From positions 1-36,952 of the forward strand of contig SBBG01000032.1 in assembly GCA_005240065.1 (NCBI GenBank): a DNA stretch of 36,952 bases, given 5' to 3'. A program made the position numbers and the translations under genes. Source of the stretch: Gammaproteobacteria bacterium. Lineage in GTDB: Bacteria > Pseudomonadota > Gammaproteobacteria > Ga0077554 > Ga007554. Every line of letters starts with the position of its first letter. Position 1 is the first letter of the stretch. Below the pieces are notes generated by a model. The model was not told the DNA's origin. It did not search any database and saw only the letters and a program-made list of their open reading frames with translations. Shown piece after piece: positions 22,651 to 30,904 of the stretch.

Positions 22651-23388
22651 ATGAATCGTCAAACCAAAACTCTTTTTGTGACCTTTGCCTTGTCCCTGCT
22701 GCTGGCCGGTCCGGCGTGCAGCTCGCAGGCGCAGATGACGGCCCGCCCCGATGGTTCGGTGCCGGTGCAGGATTTGTCTTATGCGCCGAGCTACAAACCG
22801 GTCGACGAGGTCGCCCAGGCCGCGCCGCTGTTGCAGATCGCCGAGGTCTCGGATATCAACAGCTTCAATCGCAACCTGAAGAAGCGGCCGTTCCAGCTTC
22901 CTCCGGCGGAAGACGGTCTGCGTGATCCCGCCAACGAAGCCACTCACATCCTGGCGGCGCCCAAGCCGGCATTCGAAGGATTTCCCACTACCGAATTCGG
23001 CAATCGTGTCGATTGGGTGAAGACGCTGGAAGAAGGCAAGATCAGGCCGCGCTGGGACCGTGAAGACCCCGATGCCGAGCCGTTCGAGATGGATCTTGAT
23101 ATCGTGCGTCCGGTGAAGGCCTCCGTGCCCGATGTGGTGTTCCCGCACAAGCCGCATACCAAATGGCTGTTCTGCTCGAACTGCCATCCGGCGATCTTCA
23201 TTCCGCAAAAGGGCGCCAACCAGATCAACATGTCCGCCATTCTGCTCGGTCAGAAGTGCGGCGTGTGTCATGGCAAGGTGGCCTTCCCGATCACGACCAA
23301 GTCGTGCAAGAAGTGCCATTCCAAACCCAAGCCGGATGACTGGAAGCCGCCTTTGAGCGAGGCGACACTCAAGAATCCTTGGAAGTGA
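22651..23388 (+). CDS. Triheme c7-type cytochrome with N-terminal extension, second copy
   Basis: The 245-residue protein has three CXXCH motifs near its end (cysteines 175, 203 and 219) in the same c7 pattern as its neighbours: FPHKPHTKWLFCSNCH, NQINMSAILLGQKCGVCH, CKKCH. A heme-free region of about 130 residues precedes it, with LPPAEDGLRDPAN and VDWVKTLEEGKI, shared with the third copy but not the first. The signal segment ends LLLAGPACSSQA; this could be cleaved by signal peptidase I or be an atypical lipoprotein box. It follows the first copy by 19 bases. A strong hairpin lies downstream. Confidence 0.92.
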   Translation: MNRQTKTLFVTFALSLLLAGPACSSQAQMTARPDGSVPVQDLSYAPSYKPVDEVAQAAPLLQIAEVSDINSFNRNLKKRPFQLPPAEDGLRDPANEATHILAAPKPAFEGFPTTEFGNRVDWVKTLEEGKIRPRWDREDPDAEPFEMDLDIVRPVKASVPDVVFPHKPHTKWLFCSNCHPAIFIPQKGANQINMSAILLGQKCGVCHGKVAFPITTKSCKKCHSKPKPDDWKPPLSEATLKNPWK

Positions 23389-23401
23389 TCGCTAAATAGT
23401 G

Positions 23402-23439
23402 ATGCGGCGGAGCTGTTTTGGACGGCAGCTCCGCCGCAT
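23402..23439 (+). terminator. Strong GC-rich hairpin after the second triheme gene
   Basis: ATGCGGCGGAGCTG and CAGCTCCGCCGCAT form a perfect 14-bp stem around a 10-base loop. No U-tract follows, so it may stabilise or process the upstream mRNA rather than stop transcription fully. Confidence 0.55.
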
Positions 23440-23590
23440 TCATCTGATGGTCTGCAAGAAATTGTCTGAAAAAGCTGAGCGCGACCGTGGTGAGTAGGGG
23501 TATTTCTGTGCCATGGAAGGGCGGGTGGCAAACGCTCGTTGCACGCGTTGCAGTTTTTTCAAATAATTTCTTGGAGCAGCAAAGCAAGTT

Positions 23591-24916
23591 ATGACGGGAT
23601 TGTTCACAGATCGGCATGTTTTCGTAATTGTATCGATGATGTCTCTGTCTGTTTGGGGGTATTCGGGGGCTGCCTCGGCGGCTGGCGCGAACACGGAAAC
23701 CAAGTCATTCGTGGTGACCTCTGCCGAAAAAGACAGTACTCATCCCTTTTTTGGTCAAGGCAGCAAGATCGGTTTGCTTGTCGATGGCGTGCAGGGGAAA
23801 TCGATAGTGTTGACGCGGGGCATTGAATATACCTTCAATGTCAATACCGGCCCGCAGCACGACTTCTATTTCTCATCCAGTTCCGTCGGGCAGGGTGCCA
23901 GTACCATAACCGACGGAGTGACGGGTCAGTTCACCTATCGCGGCGCAGTGACGATCGCGCCCGGGGTATCCACGCCCGATGTCATTTATTATCAGTGCCG
24001 CAACCACAGAAACATGGGCGGCAAGATCCATGTTGTGGATAAAGGCAAAGCCCCGCCGGCCGATGCCCAGGCTGTGGTGCCCGCCACCACGGATAGCGAG
24101 GCTGCCCCCAAGGCGCCGGTCATTTCCCCGGCCGCCGCGGAGGCCCAGCTCAAGCAAAAGATAGATTTCGCCGGTTTGCTGGTGAGCAGTTCCAAGGGTG
24201 CGCAGCGTATCGCCGCGAGTGGCAATGCGCAGGCCAAGGAGATGCTTTCCCGGGCGCGTGATCATCTGGCGGCGGCGCAGAACATATTCAAGAGCGGCGA
24301 CATGACCAAGGCCCAGGGGGAGGTCGACGAAGCGCTGAGGCTGGCGAGCGCGGCCGGGCGTCTGGTGCCCGAATCGTCTCCCGACGCCAATGATCCGAAA
24401 GCCCGCCACAAGGAATTGCAGGATTCGATCAAGACGTTCGAGTTGTCCTATAAGCAGCATCAAGAGAAGCTCGGCTCGAAAAAGAGCGGCACTCTGGACG
24501 TGAAAAAATTCAAGGAGACGCTCGCCAAGGCGGAAGAACAGGCCAATGCCGGTCAATATGAAGAGGCGAACAAACTGCTCGCCAGCGCGCAGCGCACCAT
24601 CACCGGCGCGTTGAGCGCCTTGCTCAACGCGGAAACCGTGGTGTATGACAAAAGTTTCGCCACGCCCGCTGAGGAATACGAATATGAGCTGGCACGCTAC
24701 AAAAGCTATGAAGAGCTGATACCGTTGGCCTTTGAGCAAAAGAAACCACCGGCTTTCACCATCGAAAAGATGGATGAACTGTCGAAAAAAGCGAAGGAGT
24801 TGCAAGCGCAGGCGGAGAAGCTTGCCGCCAAGGGAGATCATTCTTCCGCGATCGGCGCGTTGCAGGAAGCCACCGTGCAGTTACAGAGGGCGTTGATGGT
24901 GGCGGGGGTGAATTGA
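23591..24916 (+). CDS. Cupredoxin-like domain fused to a helical coiled-coil region, exported
   Basis: The 441-residue protein has a signal peptide (cleavage near ASAAG). Residues 38-150 look like a cupredoxin with possible type 1 copper ligands: His90 in GPQHDFYF, then Cys136, His139 and Met142 in YYQCRNHRNMGG, a C-x2-H-x2-M loop as in amicyanin. After a Pro/Ala-rich linker (about 152-185) the rest is long charged helices with Lys, Glu, Ala and Gln, likely coiled coil. No heme motif is present. It sits between cytochrome genes, so a copper electron carrier on a stalk or scaffold is a reasonable inference. TTGGAGCAGC precedes the ATG. Confidence 0.85.
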   Translation: MTGLFTDRHVFVIVSMMSLSVWGYSGAASAAGANTETKSFVVTSAEKDSTHPFFGQGSKIGLLVDGVQGKSIVLTRGIEYTFNVNTGPQHDFYFSSSSVGQGASTITDGVTGQFTYRGAVTIAPGVSTPDVIYYQCRNHRNMGGKIHVVDKGKAPPADAQAVVPATTDSEAAPKAPVISPAAAEAQLKQKIDFAGLLVSSSKGAQRIAASGNAQAKEMLSRARDHLAAAQNIFKSGDMTKAQGEVDEALRLASAAGRLVPESSPDANDPKARHKELQDSIKTFELSYKQHQEKLGSKKSGTLDVKKFKETLAKAEEQANAGQYEEANKLLASAQRTITGALSALLNAETVVYDKSFATPAEEYEYELARYKSYEELIPLAFEQKKPPAFTIEKMDELSKKAKELQAQAEKLAAKGDHSSAIGALQEATVQLQRALMVAGVN

Positions 24917-24937
24917 AGGAAAGTTTCAACGCCAAAT

Positions 24938-24987
24938 GCAGGGTGCGTCTCACGCACTATCCGTGTGGTGCGTGAGACGCACCCTGC
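24938..24987. repeat. Family B interspersed palindrome, copy 5
   Basis: GCAGGGTGCGTCTCACGCAC and GTGCGTGAGACGCACCCTGC are near-perfect inverted arms. It lies between the cupredoxin gene and the third triheme gene. Confidence 0.85.
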
Positions 24988-25097
24988 GCTTGGGATACAT
25001 GATAGATATTTTGGCAAGGAATCCAACAGATTACTAAAGGGCGTCTCGGGGGAGGCGCTGCGGGAGAATAAGCCATTTTCTCCGGGAGTGGGTGACG

Positions 25098-25739
25098 ATG
25101 AACGAAAACAACGATCTCCGGTGGGCTCGTCTTCACGGGTATTCCGGCTGCGCAAATGAAAGGGGCGAGGCGTTCGCGCGCCTTATTCTGTCATTTGGCG
25201 TGCTCGTCATGCTCTGGTTGATGGCGGCCAACGCGCTGGCGGATGAGTTGATCTGGTCCAAGGGGCGCCATTTTCAGCTTCATGGCGAGGCCGTGCCGCT
25301 GGCGGAGGATGGCATCCGCGACCCCACCAATCCGGCCATCAAGTCCTTGCAGGATCCGGCCGAAGCCTTGGCGGACTTTCCCCGGGACTCCAAAGGAATT
25401 CTCGATTGGGTTAAGGTGCTCGATCAGGGGCTGATCGATCCGCGCAAAGGACTGCATGGCGAGGAGCAGATGTTCCCCGTCGATTTTGACATCATTTTCA
25501 AGAACACCGGTTCCATGCCGAATGTGCGCTTTCCGCACCGGCAGCATACTGAGTGGCTGACCTGCGCCAATTGTCATCCATTGATTTTCTTGCCTCAGAA
25601 GGGAGGTAATCCCGTCAACATGGCGGCCATCATCGAAGGCCGCTATTGTGGTGTGTGTCACGGTAAAGTCGCCTTCCCGCCAACCATGAACTGTGGCCGA
25701 TGCCATTCCGTACCGCGTCAATCCGCTGGCTTTCGCTGA
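25098..25739 (+). CDS. Triheme c7-type cytochrome with N-terminal extension, third copy
   Basis: The 213-residue protein repeats the plan of the second copy. It has LAEDGIRDPTN and LDWVKVLDQGLI in the N-terminal region, then the c7 triheme module with cysteines at 156, 184 and 199 (TCANCH, YCGVCH, CGRCH). The hydrophobic signal segment (LILSFGVLVMLWLMAANALA) lies behind an unusually long polar start. I chose the ATG at 25098 because GGGAG is nine bases upstream; the GTG at 25092 is too close. Its last 40 bases overlap the next gene. Confidence 0.9.
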   Translation: MNENNDLRWARLHGYSGCANERGEAFARLILSFGVLVMLWLMAANALADELIWSKGRHFQLHGEAVPLAEDGIRDPTNPAIKSLQDPAEALADFPRDSKGILDWVKVLDQGLIDPRKGLHGEEQMFPVDFDIIFKNTGSMPNVRFPHRQHTEWLTCANCHPLIFLPQKGGNPVNMAAIIEGRYCGVCHGKVAFPPTMNCGRCHSVPRQSAGFR

Positions 25740-27076
25740 CAGCGCTGAGCCTGTGCCTGGGGCTGGGGCAATACGGTTGCTCCGCGCCGGGGCCGAAACC
25801 GCTCCCGCCGTCTGCCGTGGCCGCACCGCAAGCGGGTCAACTGCAGCCGGCTGAGGCGATGCAAGCGCAGACAGCGGGAAGCATCCCATCCACACCGACG
25901 GAAACTCCGATGGATGAGGTGGTTGTTGGTGCGACACCACCCGCCGTGATGGCAGAGCCCGTGCCTTTGGCCGAGGGGCATGAGCAGGGCGTGCAAGAGG
26001 GATCGCCGTCGATGTCCGTTGAAGCGATCCCGGCGCAGGCTGTTACGGGTCGTCAGTTGGTGGAGCAGGGAATGGAAGCCGGTTCGGCGCCGCCGGTTGT
26101 CGGGGCAGCGCCGGAGGCGTCTGCGCAAGTGATCACGCAACCGTCCGAACAACAGAAAAGCGCTGAGGCGCAGTCCCCGGTGGTCCGGGAAGCGATCACC
26201 GTCTCAGCCACCGCCATGACGGCGCCTGGCGAGGTTCTGCTGCCGTTGGAGGCGGTGCGCGGCGGCGCCGAGGGGAATGCCGTGACTGGGGTTAGGCAGG
26301 TGCAATTCGTCCGGCCCATCTCGATCGCGGTGCGCGCGGGAAATTTGTTTGTGATGGACGCGGGGCAAGGCACGCTGTTCCGTTATCATCTCGCCACCAA
26401 GAGACTGTCGGCACTGCTGGATCTGCGCGGGGTGATAAGCGGTGACACGGCGGATCTTTATGTCGCCGGCGATCAGTCGCTTTACATCGCCGATACCTAT
26501 GGCGCGCGGGTGTTGCAATACGACCGTAAGGGACGGTTGTCGCGCACCTACAGCAACCGGCTCAACCTGGCGCGGCCGGTAGCTGTGATGGTGGATGAGC
26601 CGAGCGGCCGGGTATTTGTCGCGGATGCGTTTTACGATCACATTCTGGTGTTCGACAGCGCCGGAAACCTAGTCGCGTCGATGGGCGGGCGTGGCGCCGA
26701 TCCCGGACAGTTTCTCAATATCACAGCCATGGCGCAGGGGCCGGACGGATTTTATGTGACGGCGCGCATTGGCGAGCATGTTCAGGTGCTTGGCGAGGAT
26801 GGCCAGTACAATTATTCACTGCCACGGGAAGGTCTGATTTTTCCGACCGCCATCGCCGTCGATGCCGAGAATCGCGTCTTTGTCAGCGACTTCAGCGATC
26901 ATGCCATCAAAGTGTATGAGCGGGGACGTTTGGTGGGTCGTGCTGGGCATCCAGGAGGTGGATTGGGGCAGTTCAGGCATATCTCCGATTTGTGGATGGA
27001 TGAAGGGTTGCTGTACGTCGCCGATAGCTTGAACGGTCGTGTCCAGATCATGCGTGTGACATCCGAAAGCCGATGA
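25700..27076 (+). CDS. NHL-repeat beta-propeller protein with long Pro/Ala linker
   Basis: The 458-residue protein begins with a signal sequence ending LGLGQYGCSAP, possibly a non-canonical lipoprotein box. A low-complexity region rich in Pro, Ala, Glu and Gln covers about residues 30-185. Residues 195-458 form an NHL beta-propeller with repeats such as ISIAVRAGNLFVMD, LYIADTYGARVLQYD, VFVADAFYDHILVFD and VFVSDFSDHAIKVYE. NHL propellers bind proteins or ligands. NHL proteins are often encoded beside multiheme cytochromes in metal-respiring bacteria. The start overlaps the third triheme gene by 40 bases. Confidence 0.88.
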   Translation: MPFRTASIRWLSLTALSLCLGLGQYGCSAPGPKPLPPSAVAAPQAGQLQPAEAMQAQTAGSIPSTPTETPMDEVVVGATPPAVMAEPVPLAEGHEQGVQEGSPSMSVEAIPAQAVTGRQLVEQGMEAGSAPPVVGAAPEASAQVITQPSEQQKSAEAQSPVVREAITVSATAMTAPGEVLLPLEAVRGGAEGNAVTGVRQVQFVRPISIAVRAGNLFVMDAGQGTLFRYHLATKRLSALLDLRGVISGDTADLYVAGDQSLYIADTYGARVLQYDRKGRLSRTYSNRLNLARPVAVMVDEPSGRVFVADAFYDHILVFDSAGNLVASMGGRGADPGQFLNITAMAQGPDGFYVTARIGEHVQVLGEDGQYNYSLPREGLIFPTAIAVDAENRVFVSDFSDHAIKVYERGRLVGRAGHPGGGLGQFRHISDLWMDEGLLYVADSLNGRVQIMRVTSESR

Positions 27077-27086
27077 TGGAGTTGTC

Positions 27087-28169
27087 GTGAAGGTCGCTCG
27101 CCGAGGTTGGATTGGCCTGCTATTGCTGGCGGTCACGCTTCTGGCCGGCTGCGCCCCGACACAGACCGTGCTGCGCTATGAGGTGGAAACCAAACAGCCG
27201 GTGGTGTGGCCGCCCGCGCCGGAAATTCCTCGTTATCGTTATGTGGGCGAGCTGACGGGAGAGGAAAACATCCGCGCCGAGGGCGGCAGCGGACTGGGCG
27301 ACACCGCCGTGAAGGCGCTGAAATGGCTGGTGGGATTGTTTTCCGAGCGGCCTGAGGCGGTGATATTGCAGCGTCCACAGGCCGGAGCGGCCGGTGAAGA
27401 CGGCAGGATTTATGTCACCGATGTCAGCCGCCAGGCGGTATATGTATTCGACGAGAAGGCCGGTAAGCTGCTGGTGTGGGATAAGGCGCTGGAACATGCC
27501 CGCTTCGAAGCGCCGATCGGCATCGCACCGGGAGCGAACGGCGAAGTCCTGGTGGCAGATGCTTCGCTCGGTTTGGTAACGCGCCTGAACCGGGATGGCA
27601 TACCGGTGGGCAGTTTCGGCAAGGAGGTGCTGAAGCATCCGACCGGCTTGGCGCGCGATCCCGCGCGGGGCAGAATTTATGTGGCCGACGCCCATGCGCA
27701 CCAGATCAAGGTGTTCGACGATACGGGGGCCCTCGTCGACACCTTTGGTAAGGGAGAGCGCAGCGAAGCGCCGGGGGAGTTCAATTCTCCGACGCATCTG
27801 GCTTTTGCCGATGGCCGGTTGTATGTGTCGGATACGCTGAACGCGCGTATCCAGGTGTTGGCGCCGGAGGATGGCAAGGCGTTGCGGGTATTTGGCCGGC
27901 GCGGGCTGTTCGTGGGCGATCTGACCCGTCCCAAGGGCGTGGCGGTGGATCCGGCCGGTAACGTCTATGTGGTGGAATCCTATTACGATCATTTGCTAGT
28001 ATTTAACGCTGAGGGTGAGCTGTTGTTGCCGATCGGCGGCGGAGGCAGCGGGATCGGTGAGTTTTACCTGCCAGCCGGGGTGTGGGGCGATGGGCGTGGG
28101 CGGATCTATGTGGCCGATATGTTCAACGGCCGCGTGGTGATTTTTGAATATCTGGGGGAGGGAACGTGA
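27087..28169 (+). CDS. NHL-repeat beta-propeller lipoprotein
   Basis: The 360-residue protein has a classical lipoprotein signal (VTLLAGC, lipidated Cys22). It has about six NHL blades: GRIYVTDVSRQAVYVFD, GEVLVADASLGLVTRL, GRIYVADAHAHQIKVFD, GRLYVSDTLNARIQVL, GNVYVVESYYDHLLVF and GRIYVADMFNGRVVIF. It is paralogous to the gene just upstream but lacks the Pro/Ala linker. The start is a GTG at 27087. Its TGA overlaps the GTG of the 11-heme gene (GTGA), so the two are coupled and may act together, for example as a surface or outer-membrane partner of the cytochrome. Confidence 0.92.
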   Translation: MKVARRGWIGLLLLAVTLLAGCAPTQTVLRYEVETKQPVVWPPAPEIPRYRYVGELTGEENIRAEGGSGLGDTAVKALKWLVGLFSERPEAVILQRPQAGAAGEDGRIYVTDVSRQAVYVFDEKAGKLLVWDKALEHARFEAPIGIAPGANGEVLVADASLGLVTRLNRDGIPVGSFGKEVLKHPTGLARDPARGRIYVADAHAHQIKVFDDTGALVDTFGKGERSEAPGEFNSPTHLAFADGRLYVSDTLNARIQVLAPEDGKALRVFGRRGLFVGDLTRPKGVAVDPAGNVYVVESYYDHLLVFNAEGELLLPIGGGGSGIGEFYLPAGVWGDGRGRIYVADMFNGRVVIFEYLGEGT

Positions 28170-30904
28170 TCAAGAGGCTGTTCGCAAAACTGCCGCGTGG
28201 GCGTGATGCGCGGCCGGGCGATGTCCGTTCTCCCCGGCTGACGGCGGCCCGTTTCATTTTGCGGGCGATTTCCAGGTGGCGTGCAATCGCTGCCATGCTG
28301 CTATGCGCGGCTGGGTTGCTGCTGGGCGCGGTGAGCGTCCAGGCCGAGCGCGTGGCCGATATCCGCAACACCAAGCATAATTTTTCGTCCACCATTCTCC
28401 CGGTGTTGCCCGAAGGGGCGACACGCGAGGCCCATGCGGTGAACGAGTCGCAGATCTGCGCCTTTTGTCATACCCCGCACGGCGCGACCAACGAACCGAG
28501 AACGCCGATCTGGAATCGCAAGCTGTCGGGTGCGACCTATATTCCCTATTCTTCGACCTCGATCGAGGCCACGGATCTCGGTCAGCCGACCGGTAAGTCC
28601 AAGCTCTGTTTGTCGTGCCATGATGGCACGCTCGCCCTGGGTTCGGTCAATGTGCTCAACCGTGTCGAACGGCCGGTCATCGATTTCACCGGCCCCGGCA
28701 TCAGGTCAGACGGCAAGATCCCCGAAGGGCGCGGCCAGCACACCGGTTTCACGCGCCGCCTCGGCACCGATCTGAGCAACGACCATCCGATTTCCTTCAC
28801 TTTCGACAGTTCCCAGGCGCACCGCGATGGCGAATTGTACGATCCGGCGAGGGTGGGTCACCTGTCGACCCGCACGCCGGGTGTGAAGCCGACGTTGCCG
28901 CTCGAGGACAACAAGGTCGAATGCGTGGCTTGCCATGATCCCCATCTGCGCGACACATCGGGCGACAACATCAAATTCCTGCGGGTCAATCGTTTCCAGC
29001 AGCAGCCACCCACCGACAAGGTGTTCAACGAAAAGAACGATCTCATTTGCCTGGGCTGCCATGATAAGGCGGGTTGGGTCGGTTCGGCGCATGCCCATCC
29101 GGCGGTGGCCAACGAGCGTTACGCCGATGCCGCAGCCAAGCTGCGTGATTTCCCCAGGGGTTTGCCGGTGTGGCAGGCGGCTTGCCTCAATTGTCATGAT
29201 CCTCATACTGTGCAGGGATCGCGCCGGCTTCTGCGCGAAGGCACCGATGGCCCGACCATGACGACGGCCGATGGCGCCAAGTTCAAACAGGGTGGCAGGC
29301 CGGCTATCGAGGAAGTCTGTTACGCCTGCCATTCGACGGATGGCAATGTCCTGCAGGGTCAAGGGCTCAAGCCCGGTTTCGAGGTGCCGGACATCAAGAC
29401 CGATTTCACCACGCCCGGCTGGCGGCACATGCCGATCACCAGCATGGAGCAGCCGGCGGGGCGGGAGCGGCATGATATAGGGTCGGCCACGCCGGACCAG
29501 GCCAATGGCATCCAGAGCGGCAAGGATTTCGTCGAGTCGCCCGCCAACCTGGGCAAGGCATCGAAAGTGAACCGGCTGGGTGAGGCGGGGGGCTTGCAGA
29601 ATCGCCATGCTGAGTGTACGGACTGCCACAATCCGCACCGCGTGACAAAGAACCGCTTGTTCAACGCCGACACCTCGATACCGGATTCCGAGGGAACGCA
29701 CAACCATACCGCAGCACAGATCGCCAACAATCCGGAGCGTCATCACACCAATATCGCCTCGGGCGTGCTGCGCGGTATCACCGGCGTGGAGCCGCGCGGC
29801 TGGCCGAGCACCGAATTCGGCAGCGAGCCGACGGTCTTCGACCTGAAGCGTGGCGATCCGGGCGTGGGCGGCAGCACCGATGTGAGCGCGCCGTATGTGA
29901 CGCGCGAGTACCAGATCTGCATGAAGTGCCATTCCAACTATGGCTTCGACAAGCCTCCCATGCTGGGCTACTACCCAGGCGGCACTCCGCCGGGGACGAA
30001 CGCGATGTATCAGTACACCAACATGGGCATGGAATATCAGTCGCCCGACGACCATAAAGGCGAGGGTACGTCGCCCACTCCCAGCGGCGCGTTCAAGGGC
30101 GTGGCGCCGGGGCAGGGCTATAGCGTGGATTTTCAGACCGATAATCACCGTTCATGGCATCCGGTGCTGAAGGATACCGGGCGCACCATCGACGTGCGCC
30201 GTGTGGACAGTCCTAACATCTGGCGCGAGCCCTTCAATGCCGGTGTGGGCATCCAGACCATGTACTGCACCGATTGCCATGGTTCGACCACCGGCCCCGG
30301 CACGGCGGTTCCGGATGGCGGCGAGCAGGGCAATGTCTGGGGGCCGCACGGTTCGAGCAGCGACTTCCTGTTGAAGGGAGGTTGGGATGACAATACTGGC
30401 GAGAACCGTGTCAATGACATCTGCTTCAAGTGTCACAATTATGACTACTACGGCAAGAAATTCCCGCAGGGTCCGATCGCCGACAACCAGACACTCAAGA
30501 GCGGCTTTGCGCGCAACCCCAACGACGGGGCAGGGTTCGGCTGTCTGGCCGCGCAACGGGTCAACCTTCATACCGGTCATGCCCAGGTGGTGACGAATTT
30601 CCGCTGCACCTATTGCCACATCGCCGTGCCGCATGGCTGGAAGAATAAGAACTTCCTGGTCAACCTCAACGATGTCGGTCTGGAGGGCGGATTGCCGACG
30701 AGCACCCAGGTGCGTAACAACACTACCGCGCGCTACTACAACGGGCCTTACTATAATGGTTCGGTGCTGAAAGTGGCGAATTTCCGGCGCAGTGGCGAAT
30801 GGATGCCGCAAAACTGCGGATCGGTGGGTGTGCCGGGCAATGGTATCCGTGGTATTAGCTGGATGAACGGCAGCGGTGGTGAGACGTGCAGTAACTTGCC
30901 ATGA
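28166..30904 (+). CDS. Large 11-heme c-type cytochrome
   Basis: The 912-residue protein carries eleven CXXCH motifs with first cysteines at residues 98, 148, 253, 295, 340, 385, 484, 585, 701, 753 and 814. The first four form a module (CAFCHTPHG, CLSCHDG, DLSNDHPI, ECVACHDPH, CLGCH) that is paralogous to the tetraheme protein at 18144. Heme-free stretches of about 100 residues occur at 385-484, 485-585 and 585-701. The signal segment (MLLCAAGLLLGAVSVQA) follows a basic n-region of more than 40 residues, which is long. No outer lipid anchor is visible. It overlaps the NHL lipoprotein and ResB genes by four bases each. I infer an extracytoplasmic, possibly cell-surface, electron carrier. Confidence 0.92.
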   Translation: MIKRLFAKLPRGRDARPGDVRSPRLTAARFILRAISRWRAIAAMLLCAAGLLLGAVSVQAERVADIRNTKHNFSSTILPVLPEGATREAHAVNESQICAFCHTPHGATNEPRTPIWNRKLSGATYIPYSSTSIEATDLGQPTGKSKLCLSCHDGTLALGSVNVLNRVERPVIDFTGPGIRSDGKIPEGRGQHTGFTRRLGTDLSNDHPISFTFDSSQAHRDGELYDPARVGHLSTRTPGVKPTLPLEDNKVECVACHDPHLRDTSGDNIKFLRVNRFQQQPPTDKVFNEKNDLICLGCHDKAGWVGSAHAHPAVANERYADAAAKLRDFPRGLPVWQAACLNCHDPHTVQGSRRLLREGTDGPTMTTADGAKFKQGGRPAIEEVCYACHSTDGNVLQGQGLKPGFEVPDIKTDFTTPGWRHMPITSMEQPAGRERHDIGSATPDQANGIQSGKDFVESPANLGKASKVNRLGEAGGLQNRHAECTDCHNPHRVTKNRLFNADTSIPDSEGTHNHTAAQIANNPERHHTNIASGVLRGITGVEPRGWPSTEFGSEPTVFDLKRGDPGVGGSTDVSAPYVTREYQICMKCHSNYGFDKPPMLGYYPGGTPPGTNAMYQYTNMGMEYQSPDDHKGEGTSPTPSGAFKGVAPGQGYSVDFQTDNHRSWHPVLKDTGRTIDVRRVDSPNIWREPFNAGVGIQTMYCTDCHGSTTGPGTAVPDGGEQGNVWGPHGSSSDFLLKGGWDDNTGENRVNDICFKCHNYDYYGKKFPQGPIADNQTLKSGFARNPNDGAGFGCLAAQRVNLHTGHAQVVTNFRCTYCHIAVPHGWKNKNFLVNLNDVGLEGGLPTSTQVRNNTTARYYNGPYYNGSVLKVANFRRSGEWMPQNCGSVGVPGNGIRGISWMNGSGGETCSNLP

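Noticed and set aside
28706-30148. Minus-strand open frame of 480 codons
   Set aside because: It is antisense to the 11-heme cytochrome and shows no recognisable domain.
28166-30904. The 11-heme protein as an OmcS- or OmcE-type nanowire subunit
   Set aside because: Heme number, size and the doubled-CXXCH N-terminal module do not match the hexaheme or tetraheme subunits; filament formation cannot be claimed from sequence.
18144-30904. Nitrite reductase (NrfA) or hydroxylamine oxidoreductase type function
   Set aside because: I see no CXXCK active-site heme motif and no eight-heme HAO arrangement in any of the cytochromes.
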